From positions 35,162,235 through 35,226,234 of the forward strand of contig CM060066.1 of NCBI GenBank assembly GCA_030533445.1: a DNA stretch of 64,000 nucleotides. Direction: 5' to 3'. Below, in pieces: positions 11,346 to 24,000 of this stretch. The notes under the pieces were generated by a model, which did not search any database, was not told the DNA's origin, and saw nothing but the letters and a program-made list of their open reading frames with translations. Source of the DNA: Cyprinodon diabolis (lineage: Eukaryota > Chordata > Actinopteri > Cyprinodontiformes > Cyprinodontidae). Position 1 is the first letter of the stretch; every line of letters begins with the position of its first letter. A program made the position numbers and the translations under genes.

Positions 11346-12035
11346 GATTGGGTTTAAGGACTTAGCCCACATGCAGAACACAACGGAGTCTGAAGGAAAG
11401 TTTAACAAGGTTTATTGAAAGATGTACAATGATATAATACTGGATCTGGTTCTGGTACTGGTCCGGGACTGCTCTCAGAGTTTCTGGAGAGATGAGAGTT
11501 TGGTTAGCCAGGCTGATGATGGATTGATAGAGAGAAGAATCAGGATGTTCCTTGAGGAGGTTGTAACTGAGCCGTGAGGTGAGATACCGTAGGTCCAGAG
11601 TCAAAGATGTGGCAGAGAGTTTAAGCAGCAGCAGCGTCTAGTTCCGAGCTAGAAGGTTTCTGGCTTGGGTTTGTTCCTTGCTATATCCAAGAGCTGAAGA
11701 AGGAATCCAAACTGAGATCTTCAAGTTTGGCTTTCATGAGCAGGCAGGCAGGTTTCTAGGTGGAGCTCATCCAGAGCTTCAGGGTTTCCTGTGAGCACAA
11801 AGACAAAGGCGATTAGAAGACTAGTTCCTCTCTAGAGTAAAGTTCAGACGTTCTGAGGCTCAGGTTTGCTAACCAAACTAGGGCAACACTCCAGCGTCGA
11901 AGGAAGGTCTGGCAGCTGCTTAAGTAGTGTGGACCTCTGATGAGCTGATGATCTCCAGGTGTGTAGAGGAATCAGCTCAGGAGGCCCACAGCGCTCTCTG
12001 CTGGAGATCAGGTGGCAGATCTGTGGATCCTGACA
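11340..12035 (-). repeat. 5' LTR of element 1
   Basis: 696 bp, with terminal TGTCA/TGACA inverted repeats and the ATTTA duplication outside at 12036-12040. Contains the gag start codon at its inner end. Confidence 0.95.
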
Positions 12036-12098
12036 ATTTATGATAAATCAAATGAGAAACTACAGCTGAAAGCTATTTTATAATTCGCAACATTTGAT

Positions 12099-12550
12099 GT
12101 TGTCAGGTTGTGTGGAGATTTTTATAGGACTCAAATGGAGAGATGGGAGCTGAGGTGAAAAAAACAAAATCCAAAGCTTAGAACTGATCGACAAGGAAAA
12201 CTCAAGAAGCAAAAAAGCTAGGATACACAGCGGAACAATAAACCAAAAATTTATAAGGATCCAGCAGAGTAACTGAACAGGAGGTGTATATATGGGAGAC
12301 AGAAACAATGGGAGGACTAATTACCTAGGTGCAGGTGTAGACAGAAGTAACTAGAAGGAGCGAAGGGAAAGGAGACTGGCACATGGGGGCAACAGAGAGT
12401 TACTTAAAAAAACACATACACTGCTTAAAGATAACTCAAAATGAAAAAGAAACCAATGATCAACAAAACAAAGAATAACCTAAATCAAAGTGGAACTGAG
12501 AACTTAAAAAGAAACTTAAACAGAAGTCCACAAAGGGCAAAATCATGACA
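12099..12550 (-). mobile_element. LTR-like remnant (second family)
   Basis: Read on the minus strand it starts TGTCATGATTTTGCCC and is pyrimidine-rich, with CTCCCATATATACACC in the middle and an end near ACAACCTGACAACA. The layout resembles a solo LTR or nonautonomous LTR-like repeat. The same style recurs at 29715-30112, 38032-38790 and 50225-50680. No target duplication was found. Confidence 0.35.
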
Positions 12551-12584
12551 GACACTAGCTGTTAATCTTGGATTATTAACCCAG

Positions 12585-14574
12585 CATAGGCGGATCTACT
12601 GGGGTGGCATAGGGTGGCAAATGCCACCCTAAATGACAGCCTTGCCACCCCTGCTGCCACCCCAGTTGGCGGTAGGGGTGGCGAGGCTTATAAATTATGC
12701 ATCATTTGAGAATTACGACCGCTAATTTCCAATGTCGGACTGCAGTGAATGCAGCACGAGATGACGCGAGAGTGACTGAGACTGATTGTTTTGAAAACCG
12801 AATGGGGCAAAGCGAGGGAGCCAGTGGTCATGGGGAGAGGAGAAACGGGATGAAACAGGTAAAAATTGATTAACTATCTATCGAGAAATTAAATCATAAT
12901 GAAAGCACAATGTTGCTAGCATAGCTGCAATGCTGATTTTGAGATGATAAAAATCAGGTTGCAGAACGTTATTTCTCTATCTATGATGTTAGTTAGGCCT
13001 GACGTTTCAGGCTCATAAAGACATATTTGCGGTCAACTATGACAGAAAAGAGACTATCACGTTTGGTTGTACTCAAATCAAAACGCACAAAGGCATTGGA
13101 TCCAAATAAAGTTGTGAAGCGTTTTGCTGAGCAACATGGAAATCACTGCATTCAGCTGTTATAGTCATGTCAACTTTATGTTATGCTCTCTGGTGAGCCT
13201 TTACAGAGCTGTTACATTTTGTTTTGGCACCTGAGAAAATCTGATATTTCCTAAAACCAAAAGTGTTAAAAGTTAAAAATGTGATACTGGTGTGAATCCT
13301 GCTTAATATGAAGCAGTGTTGTTTCTTTTTTGTATATATAATATGAAACTATCCAGAAATGACCTGTATGAACCTACTCACAAGCAAAATGTATTTTTAT
13401 GTTGCTTCTTTTCAGATTTGTGGAGATTTTGATGTAATATACAGAACCCGCCTTTTTGTTGATTTGTTGATACAGCAGTATGGAGGACCAACTCTGCCAT
13501 ATTTAAAAATAAATACAGAAATAAATAAATGCTTAATAAATAAATAAGCATACAATTAATTGCCACCAAAATACAAACAACAAATAAATGTAAGTAGAAA
13601 TTAAATTATACAGCTAGTCATAAAGGTGTATAACTCTTTTAATTGGCTTCTTTATTTCTTTGCCTTTTTAATATTTACCTTATTTATTTTTTTGTCATTT
13701 ATTATCTTCAACTTCATTTTTAATTACTTATATTTTTAAGTATTTATTTATGTGCATGTTATCATATTTTTGTCTGTTTTATTCTTCCTTTGTATTTTTT
13801 TACCCTAATTATTTATTCGCCGCTATTTCTTTCTGCCTGCCCTTTTAACATTTCTGCCTGCCATTATAATATAATTTCTAATTACATTTATTTGTTGATT
13901 GTATTTTTGGTGGCAATTAATTGTATGCTTATTTATTTATTGAGCATTTATTTATTTCTGTATTTATTTTTAAATATGGCAGAGTTAGTCCTCCATATAC
14001 AGCTCTATCTACAGCATATTTACATGCATGAAATGTCCTTTCATGTTGCCTTAACTGCTGTATGTCAAGTTACTGAGGAACAAATGGGGTAAATGTGTGT
14101 TCAGAGTAAACATTACATAGATGTCCAGTACCTTGTTCGGGTGCCTTGACCCATTTATTTCTACTGTGTAGTTATGCTCACTTTAGTACAGCTCAGTCCA
14201 TAGATCTCTGATCTTAAACTTTTTCTTTCTATAGTTTCTTCTTGTGCAAATACTGCAAAGCTGCCTCTCTGACAGTCAATCTCACACATCTGCGACTCAG
14301 CACCTGTGTCTTACCTTAATACCTTTCCTGTCATAAGGCCCCTCTAGAAGTAGTGTTATCATTCTTCTATCTCCTATTAAGTGAGATCACATTGTACGAT
14401 GTATTATTAATATGAACTGTTTCACATGAAACACTAGTACTGTACATACTATTCTCACCAAACTGTGATAACTGTGATTAAATTCAGTGTAAACAAATGC
14501 CATATGTTGCCACCCCTAAAAAATTCCTGCCCCCCTCTTGCCACCCCATAAATATTTTTCTAGATCCGCCCCTG
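12585..14574. mobile_element. Nonautonomous hAT transposon (2 kb)
   Basis: An exact 8-bp target duplication TAACCCAG (12577-12584 and 14575-14582) brackets the element. The ends are imperfect inverted repeats: left AGGCGGATCTAC, right reversed CAGGGGCGGATCTAG, matching Tip100-like hAT termini of fish. Subterminal GGTGGCA motifs occur in both ends. No transposase frame is visible. A second MITE is nested at 13481-13995. Confidence 0.88.
13481..13995. mobile_element. Foldback MITE with about 115-bp inverted arms, nested in the hAT element
   Basis: The first and last ~115 bases are near-identical inverted copies (TGGAGGACCAACTCTGCCAT on the left; TGGAGGACTAACTCTGCCAT reversed on the right) and TA flanks both sides (13479-13480, 13996-13997). 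The arms are rich in ATAAATAAAT. The TA duplication suggests a Tc1/mariner-type mobiliser. The arms produce mirror-image open frames that are not genes. Confidence 0.82.
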
Positions 14575-14582
14575 TAACCCAG

Positions 14583-17500
14583 TAATAATAACTGTGGTAA
14601 TTTCTTCTGTTTGGGGTTCATAGTAAACATAGATCCTGGTAATGAGTAGACTTTCAAACTATTTTCTTGTAAACAATGATATATTTTTGAAAAAGCTGCA
14701 ATAGAGCGAAATCCACAGCTTTAAGATCCAAATAACTCATCTGTAACAGCACATCATGACAAGCAGTTCATCCAAAAATGCATTTGGCATATCAAGAGAT
14801 TACCTCATTCATCCAGTGCTGACAGTAGACATGCAGCCTGTTTGTTAGCTGATGGATTTTCTCCCATCCCTGGCAATCACTCTTTGTGCTACTGTTTCAG
14901 GATAAATATGATGGATAGGTGTTTGCTGATTAACAGCCCAATCACAATATATTTTGCACCTCGAATATCAAGCACAATAATCTGTTTGGGTTTCCTCTAT
15001 GGTGATAACAAAGTTAGGAAAACAGCTCCAAAAGCTTACAACAACTCCTGGGATTTTAAAATTAACCTGAACATCATCTGAATATAATCCTGAATATAAC
15101 CTTGGATGGAGAGCAGTGGACAGAAAACAGGTCTATTTGTTTTATTTATTTATTTATTTTTTTTTGTTGTTGCTGTTTTCTTGTTTTTGATAAGTTTTTT
15201 GTAGTTATTCTATCTCTGTCTCAAGAGTTCCCTGCAGTGTTGCTTTCAAAACATGTCCAGAATTGCAGTTTAATTCTGTAAAACAATAGCGTTCAGGATT
15301 AAACATACATCTGTTCACCTTTCAGTAATTTTCCACTCAGACTGGCACTTTGGTTTAATCTCTACTTCCTTTATATATCAGCCGTTTTAAGATACACAAA
15401 GAGCGCTTACAGGAAAGTGAGTCAAAAGATGTAAGAGTTAAACATTCCCCTTTCTAACATACAGTACAGACTGAAACTCACATTAAAATCTTAATATGTA
15501 CAAATAGCTAAAGTTGGCTAAAGGCAAAATACTGAGGATGCATGTCGATGAGTCAGAAATTAGATTAAAGATTAAACTTATGTGGGAAGAAAATGCAAAA
15601 TGAAGTAGCTTTTATCTCATGGTGAGGGCTACAAAGAAAAAAAAAACACAAGTAAAAACCTATGCTTTACTATAGACACAGGTAGATTCTTTCATCTGCA
15701 TGAGAGAACACACAAAACCAAATAGAATATGATTGTTAAAGCCTTGCAATAAATAAATTGAATGAATTAAATGAACTTCTGTTTCAAAACAAAACCAGCT
15801 CATGAATTAAACATGGATACTCTCTGCTTCTACAGAGCCCAATTTATTGAACCACATATAGAGAAGACACAGAGAGCCAGAAATCTGTGGTCAAGCATCC
15901 ACAAAGATCTTTGGCTTCACTCAACCTCAGAGCTATTTTAGGATAGGCATGCCTTCTTATTTAGCATATCGCAGAGTTCTAAGAAGCTCCACATGCAAAC
16001 AGACTGTGCTTGCCTAATTACTGACATTAGTCGAAATAAAAACAAACTAAAGAAAAAATAACATATGCAGCAATTTGGAAAGGAAGAATAACCAAGAAGG
16101 ACAGGGGTGAGTATTTTCACTGAATACATACCTACAGGGAACAGTACGTGTCACTTCTTAGTGACGATGTGAAGAGGAGACAAAGGTTTTTTTCATCAAT
16201 TGGTGATAATTTTCAGTCCTGGAAAAAAGGGTACATGCAACACTAATCCAGATGGTTGAGGGAACGACCCCAATGCAAAGACAAGAAGAGATTCTACTTA
16301 AATAAAATTTGTGTCATTTTTTTTTAATAAATCGATCTATAGTCTGGAATACTTCAGGGAGAGATGATTTTGATAGCTAATAGCTTCAATTAGGGAGGAT
16401 GGAAGTTTCTGGAATCAACACTCCGTCTCTCCCTGGTTTTAAAGCTCACATGGAGGGAGGGGACAGAGGTACAGTATACAAAACAAATGGAAGCCAACAC
16501 CACAGCCACCTGATTGGTACGCTGGTGTTTTGCTGTGCAGCCAGGGAGCTGCCCTCCAAATTCAGAAACAGCCCCTCCTCTTCTGTTACATATTGGAGCA
16601 TGGCTTTATGCGTATGGAAGCACTGGTACCTTCAGATGCTCATGATCAGCTCAATTTACAATATTATTAGGAACTATATTATTAACTGTTTTATTCCAGT
16701 TTCTTTGCTCGTGTTTCCAGTTTGTAAATTGACTGAGTTCTTCAATTTTATTCTAGACATTCATTACCATATTAAGACTGATTCACTTCACATTACCGTA
16801 TACAAATGTGACAGTCCTCCCACAGCATGGAGGAAAGAAGGATGTCCTCCAGGGTATGCTAGAGCTTGACTTCCTTGCTTTTGTTGTTTTGTCTCTATTT
16901 TAGCATATACAATCCATCACAGGGGAAGAAATATTAGAGCCAGACACTGCAGTAACCTATCAGGCATAAGATTTAATTCTAGCTGAAGACATTTTAAAGA
17001 GGTAGGAAAGCACATATGTGTAATACAATGTCAAAGTAAATAGTTTGAGATTGTTTTTAAGTATGCTTCCTGAAATGTACATTAAAACTATACTTACATT
17101 TAGGGTATGAGACGTTGTTTCCATGTCGAACAAAAAACAGTAGAGAAAGAGTTGCCTACTACTTATTATTCAGATGCTTAGCGAATGATTGTAACCCTGA
17201 CTTCTAAAAGGCATCAATAGTTTGTAAAGTGCAACTATGTTTTACAAAAGAGGAAGAATTTGCCAATTTGAATTTAATAAACAATTAGGGATTTCTTAAT
17301 GTGATCCCTGGTATCAGTTCGGTGCCTGATCAAGGGATTTTTAGGTGATTAGTGGAAGGTTTCCATGTCAAAACTCAACTCTTTGAATATGGTTCCTGCG
17401 TCATAGAAGAGGCCAACAGGTGTGTCTTGCACTTCCAGCTTATTTGAATTTAAATGAGGTTTTTTTAAATAGGATCCGAGGCTTTTATTGTAACACTGTA

Positions 17501-18087
17501 GGACTGTCAAATAAATAAAAACTACTGCAGCACTGTTTTCTGTCTGTCATGTCCTAAATTGAGGCATGTAGCTCGATTAGAGCAGAGCATCTGTGCTCCC
17601 TTTACTCAAATTGGCTTCCTAATATATCCACATCCCTTTGAATTGTTCTTGTTTGGTTACATAAAAACTCAAGAAGCACACAGAACTTAAAGATGTATTT
17701 TTTGTTTATTGTGACACATACACAAAAAATATGAATATTGGAAGTTCAGTTTAATATAATACAAGAATGTGAATAGTTCCGTCGAAAATGAATGAAAATA
17801 GCTGTTTTAATGGTTATTGAGTCAGATATGTGGCGGTAATGTTTGGTTCATCTAAAGCTTTTTATCTGTTACTGTGTAAATGGGTTTGGCTGTAATTTAA
17901 GAACAGATTCTAATATATCGTCAGTGTGGGGACTATAAATCTGATATGATTTTTTAGTTTTTAATTACTATTTTGCACAATTTGCTTAACTAAGTGTTTT
18001 TTGTTGTTGAGTATAGGAGATTTTGCAGATATATATTTCTTATACATACATCGTTTAGATTTACTTACATATTTCTACACCTTTTAT
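14583..18087. other. No gene seen
   Basis: A+T-rich noncoding sequence. Frames at 14842-15081 and 16399-16869 show no domain, splice context or codon-use signal. The poly-pyrimidine/ATTT run near 15150 is low complexity. Confidence 0.5.
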
Positions 18088-18300
18088 ACAATAAAATAGA
18101 AAAGAATAGAATAGAAAATCTCTTTATTGTCCCACAATGGGGAAATTCTGGTGTTTACAGCAAAAAGATTATAGGAAAAAATGGTCACACAAATGTGGAA
18201 CTTAGAAAAATTTATAAATCACATAATAATGAAGAGTTAAAAGATAAACAATAAAATACTGTACAGTAAAGGGTTTTAACAAAATAAAAAAAACTGTGCT
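18088..18300 (-). mobile_element. LINE 3'-end fragment
   Basis: On the minus strand it reads GAATTTCCCCATTGTGGGAC followed by AATAAAGA and TCTATTCTATTC repeats, the standard 3' tail of fish CR1/L2-type LINEs or dependent SINEs. Confidence 0.65.
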
Positions 18301-20331
18301 CCTATAAAATAAATAACAAATATACAACTATGAACATTTTTACAGAAATGGATATGTGAAAATAGCGGCAACACCAAAGATGTGCAAAATGAAAGCAGCA
18401 TGTTATTTAGCTTACTATGGTTTACTGTATATAACTACATTTGATTTTATTTGTTCATGTTCCTGGTCACTTTTATTCCACTCTGTATTCTCATGAGTGT
18501 AGATTTGTTCCCTGTACAATAAAAAAAAAGAAAAAAATTAAAAAGAAACTGTTTTGAAAAGTTCGGCATTCATTCTTTTCTTGCCTTGTGTATCAACTGT
18601 CACGTTTGCTAAGCGACAGAGCGTACGGCATGTAAAAGCCGCTGAAGGCTGTTTTATATTCTTACTCAGCCAAACGCCTTCAGTTAGTTAATCGGTTCCA
18701 TTCCTTGTTCTCTGCTCTATGTTGAGCCCTCTCTTAGTTTTTATTTTGTTTCTGGTTTCTTTCGCTGGCTGTTTCAATACCCCGTTTGCTTGTCCTATGC
18801 GTCACTCTCCTCACCCTGGGTATAGATGTTTGCAGTTTATTTCATTTAAGTCCTCAAGTTTAAAATGCCTTCCCGAAGCCTTAGTCTACACGTTGATCCA
18901 CAATTATAAACCATGAAAACAACAATCTTCAGTTCTAACCACAGATTTCTACTGTCTGGACTTTGAGTAAGCCATTCCAACACATTTAAATGTTTCCACT
19001 TAAAACAAAGTGTTACTTAAAAATGATGCTTTGAGTCAATGTCTTGTTCAACCTCCATGCCAGTCTCAAATCACAAGCAGGATGACAGGTGTGGTTGAAA
19101 AATATTCCTGAATTTAGCACTATTCATCCTCTTATCCACAATTTTCCCGACTGCTGTAAAACATACACAAAGCATGATTTGCAAACATTTAAAATGCATC
19201 TTTGTGCTTTAATCTGCTAAGGAGTGTCAGCCGTACAGGGGTGAAAATAAGCTGAAATGGTCTGGTACTGCACACTGAACTCTGACAAACTCTACACTTC
19301 CAGGTGTGCTACTGCAGAAATGCATATTTGCATGTGCGTAAGTCAGAGTCTGAGCGTTGCTCTCCAAACTGATAGTTCGCTCTCAGCAGTGTAGCTCTTC
19401 CGGCGGTTGCTACTTAATAAACTATATGTGGCTGATCATCCTCTGCCAACCATAAAAAATTAACATTTTATTTCTTCTAGCTCACAAGAGGTAATGCAAA
19501 AATCTTCTGAATTTCTACCAAAAGGAATCCCTAAATTATATCCAAAGAAAATATTTCATTGCATGCTGTTTATTTTTTGATAAAGAGCCAGCTGTAAAAG
19601 TACATAGATTGTTGAATATTTCTCTCTCATAGTTCTTGTTTCTATTTTAGTTAACATTTTACCATTGCATTATAAGGCAATTATGTAGGTTCCATGTGTA
19701 TTTTTTTTATTTGACTCCTATAAATTTAAATCTACTTTGACCCCCTTAGCAGTGGTAATCAAGGGGCAGATTCTTAGAAATAAAGCCAAAATTGCCAAAG
19801 GAGAAAGAACAGTAATTTTGATTCTTTGCTTTTTCTGGAGTAATTAAGATTTTATTGATCTTTTATTGATGCATAATTCATAGTAGATCAGGAAGTGTTT
19901 GCTTTTGAATGGAAAACTTGTATGTCTAAACCAATTCCTTCATTGTACATTTTGTTTGCTTGTCTGTCTGCTATATTAACCAATACGATGTGTTGAACTA
20001 GATCTGCTATTTTTGCAACTTTTGCGAGACACTTTTTAAAAAAGTAGGGCATTAAATTCACAAAAAAGGATTATTTGAATTCTATAAATCAGTTTTCAGT
20101 GTTGTATCTCCAGCAATTGTAATATGTAGGCAAGAGCTGTCAGTCTGCTAAAGAATCAGGTTGTTATTTGAAATTGTAAAGGTTATCTGTTTTATGAAGT
20201 ACAACATAAAACTGACTAAATCTAAAACCTTTTTTGAGTTTTAGTCAACTAAAGCCGAATAAAACAATCACATATCGTAATGGCTAAAATGTGACTAAAA
20301 CTAATAAAAAAGTTTGTCCTGAACACTAAAA
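18301..20331. other. No gene seen
   Basis: A+T-rich noncoding sequence up to the target duplication of element 2. No exon, RNA gene or known repeat recognised. Confidence 0.5.
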
Positions 20332-20336
20332 GTAAG

Positions 20337-21040
20337 TGTCATGATGGGTTTAAGGTTCTTAGCCCACATGCAGAACACAACGGAGGCTGGGTAAAAGTTT
20401 AACAGAGTTTATTGAATGTTTCACAAAAACACAAGATAATGTACGGGGTCAGGAACTGGTCCGGGCTGGTTCACTGAAGTCTGCAGAGATGATAGTTTGA
20501 TTAGAAGGCAGGCTGATGGTTTATGAGTCTTGATAATTCAGGTTTGTACCTTGACTGAGTTCAGGCTTCTCCTTGAGAGAGAGGGAACCGTTGGGTCCAG
20601 AGACTGTTTGTTCAGCAGAGTTCAAGAGCAGCTGCAGCGTCTTACTTCTGACTTTGAATGGCAGACCTTGATCAGAGTTTCCAGCTCTTTACTAAGAGCA
20701 GCAGGGGAATCCACATAGGAATCTTCAGGTTAGGCTCTCTAGGGCAGGTTAAGCTCATCCAGAGCTTCAGGCTAGAGACAGGTTTCCTGTGAGGCAAAAA
20801 CAGAGGAGAGTTAGAATCAGATCTCTCTCAAGAGACAACTAAGATTCTGCAGGTTCTAGGCTCAGGTTGCTAACCAAACTAAGGTCAACACTGCGGCGTC
20901 GAAGCAAGGTCTGGCAGCTGGTTATAAAGAGGAGGTCTCCTGATGAGTAGATGCGTCTCAGGTGTGCTGGAAGACTCCAGCTCCAGGAGACCCACGGCGC
21001 ACTCTGCTGGAGGAAGGTGGTACAGCTCCAGATCCCAACA
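20337..21040 (-). repeat. 3' LTR of element 2
   Basis: Plus strand begins TGTCATGATGGGTTTAAGG and ends GATCCCAACA; 704 bp, followed directly by the polypurine tract complement GTACCCCCCTCTC (21041-21053). Confidence 0.96.
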
Positions 21041-21051
21041 GTACCCCCCTC

Positions 21052-24000
21052 TCAATGACCGCCTCTTGGCGGTCCAGAAGATGTCGACGGGAGGGAGCTC
21101 TGATATTCCTCAATCAGGGATGGATCGAGGATATAAGAGCCAGGAACCCATGTGCGGTCCTCCGGACCGTAGCCCTCCCAATCGACGAGGTACTGCCAAC
21201 CGCGACCTCGCCGACGGGAGTCCACGATCCGGCGGACGGTGAAGGCAGGATGTCCATCGATGTCCCGGGCGGGTGAAGGGGAGTCGGATGGAGGGCACAG
21301 GGGGCTAGAAACAACTGGCTTGATCTGGGAGACATGGAACGTGGGATGGATGCGGAGACTCGGAGGAAGGTGAAGACGTACAGCTGAGGTGTTGATGATC
21401 TGGGCAACCTTGTAAGGACCAATGAATCGGGGGGACAGTTTTCGAGACATGCCCTTGAGGGGAATGTCTCCCGCGGACAGCCATACCTCTTGGCCTATGG
21501 AGTAGTCAGGGGCCGGGCGCCTCTTGGGGTCAGCGAAGCGTTTTGCAGAGACAGATGAGCGGTTGAGGGTGGCGATGGTGTCCTTCCAGACCCTCTGACA
21601 ACGACGGATGTGTTGATGGACAGCAGACCGAGATCTCTCTCTCGTCTGCAGGGAAAAGAGGAGGCTGATAACCGAGGGATACCTGAAACGGGGATAGACC
21701 AGTGGCAGCTGACTTGAGTGAGTTGTGGGCGTATTCGATCCAGGTCAGGTACTGACTCCAGTCAGTGGGGTTGTTAGAGGTCAGGCAGCGGAGAGTGGAC
21801 TCTAGCTGCTGATTCATTCTCTCCGTCTGCCCGTTGGACTGTGGGTGATAGCCAGAGGTGAGGGAGGACTTACAGTTTAATGCTGAACAGAAGGCTTTCC
21901 AGACTTGAGAGATGAACTGTGGACCGCGGTCAGAGAGAATTTCCTGTGGGATGCCATGGAGTCGGAAAACATACTTCACAAGAAGCTGCGCCGTCTGGAA
22001 AGCCGTGGGAAGTTTTCTGAGGGGAATTAAATGACAAGACTTGGAAAAATGGTCGACGATGGTTAAAATGGTGGACATACCTCTGGAAATCGGGAGACCA
22101 GTGACAAAATCTATGGCAACATGAGACCAGGGACGGGTAGGAACAGGTAGAGGATGCAGCAGGCCAGAAGGTGGTTGGTGAGAGGTTTTGTTTTTGGCGC
22201 AGATGGGACATGCCAAAACATACTTTTTCACGTCCTTGTGTAAGGATGGCCAACAGAAACGTCTTGTAATCAGGGCAATTGTTCTGCTCACTCCAGGATG
22301 GGCGGAAAATTTAGCTGCATGCATCCACTGGATCAGGTGGGATCTGACAGAAGAAGGAACATAGGTTTTATTTGGGGGGCCGTTACCTGGGTCAGGTTCA
22401 GAGGCTAGGGCAGAGTTGATGAGATCGGTGATCTCCCAGGAAACCACTCCAACTGTACAGGAGGCAGGAAGAACAGGCTCGGGCGTCTCAGGTTGATCAG
22501 CAGAGTAAAGACGAGAGAGAGAATCGGGCTTGACGTTCTTGGAACCAGGTCTGTAAGAGATTATGAGATTGAATCGGGAGAAGAACAATGACCATCTAGA
22601 ATGACGTGGGTTAGCTTGTTTGGCGGATTGGAGATAGGCCAGGTTCTTATGGTCAGTCCAGACCAAAACTGGATGTTCTGCCCCCTCGAGTCAGTGTCTC
22701 CATTCCTCCAAGGCGAGTTTGATGGCTAGAAGTTCTCGGTCTCCAACATCATAGTTTTGCTCCGCTGGTGAGAGTCTAGGGAAAAAAAGGCACAGGGATG
22801 AATCTTTTGGTCTGAGTCGAATTGTTGAGACAGAACTGCTCCAACACCGGAGTCTGAGGCATCCACCTCTAAGATGAACTGTTTAGAGGGGTCTGGCTGG
22901 ATCAGAATGGGAGCTCTAGAAAATAGGGTTTTAAACTTTTCAAAAGCCTTTTGAGCTTCAGGAGTGCATTGAAATGTTTTCTTTACCGAAGTAAGGGTTG
23001 TGAGAGGTAGAGCTGTTTGACTGTAATTCCTTATGAAGCGTCTGTAAAAGTTAGCAAAACCAAGGAATCTCTGAAGCTGTTTGCGGTTTTCAGGTGTCGG
23101 CCAGTCCAGAACTGCCCTTATCTTGTCTTCGGATGGCTTAACCTGCCCGCCCTCGAGCACAAACCCTAAGAAAGTGACAGATGGTTGGTGACATTCACAT
23201 TTTTCTGCCTTCACAAAGAGCTTGTTTTCCAAAAGTCTCTGAAGGAGACTTTTTACATTGATGACATCAAAATGTCATCAATGTAAACAAACACGAATAC
23301 ATTAAAAAAATCTCTGAGGACATCATTGACTAGAGCTTGAAAACAGGCAGGGGCGTTTGTGAGACCAAAAGGCATGACCAAATACTCAAATTGGCCTAAA
23401 GGGGTCTTAAAGGCAGTCTTCCATTCGTCTCCTTCTCTTATCCTAAGAAGGTGATAAGCATTTCTCAAATTGAGCTTGGTGAAGACTGTTGCCCCCTGAA
23501 CAGATTCAAATGCTGATGCCAGTAATGGTAGTGGGTACTTATTTTTGACAGTTATCTGGTTAAGGCCTCTGTAATCTATACAGGGTCGTAGGGAACCATC
23601 CTTTTTACCCACAAAAAAGAAACCAGCACCAAGAGGAGAAGAAGATGAACGGATTATCCCAGCAGCCAGAGACTCATTAATATATTTCTCCATGGTCTCA
23701 CGTTCAGGCTTAGAGATGTTATAAAGTCTACTGCTGGGCAGGGGAGCTCCTGGTAATAATTCTATGGCACAGTCATATGGTCTGTGAGGTGGAAGAGACG
23801 TAGCACTGACCTTACTGAAGACTGGCGCCAGATCATGATACTCGGAAGGAACAGAAGTAAGGTCAGGAGAGTCCATCTCCCCCCTACCTCTAGGAAACTG
23901 AACAGCGGGAGCTGCAGAAAGAAGACATGTCTCATGACAGTAAGTGGACCAAGACTCAATGTGGCATTCAGCCCAGTTGATATGGGGGTTGTGGCGTTCC

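Larger units (their letters stand above)
6071..12035 (-). mobile_element. Ty3/Gypsy chromovirus (Tf1/sushi-like) LTR retrotransposon, element 1
   Basis: Complete 5,965-bp provirus on the minus strand. Two LTRs of about 700 bp bound gag and pol, and a 5-bp target duplication ATTTA flanks it (6066-6070 and 12036-12040). Pol order is protease, reverse transcriptase, RNase H, integrase, chromodomain, the layout of chromoviruses. By eye the LTRs differ at about ten substitutions plus one 8-bp indel, so the insertion is fairly recent. It is dead: a gag frameshift, a LINE-tail insertion in RT (9193-9373), and frameshifts and a stop in the integrase region. Element 2 at 20337-26088 is a related but distinct family member. 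Confidence 0.95.

Noticed and set aside
13359..14092. Pair of similar proteins on opposite strands (AINCMLIYLLSIYLF)
   Set aside because: Mirror-image frames created by the inverted arms of the foldback MITE.
16399..16869. 156-codon open frame as a host exon
   Set aside because: No domain, no splice signals in phase, and ordinary composition for noncoding DNA.
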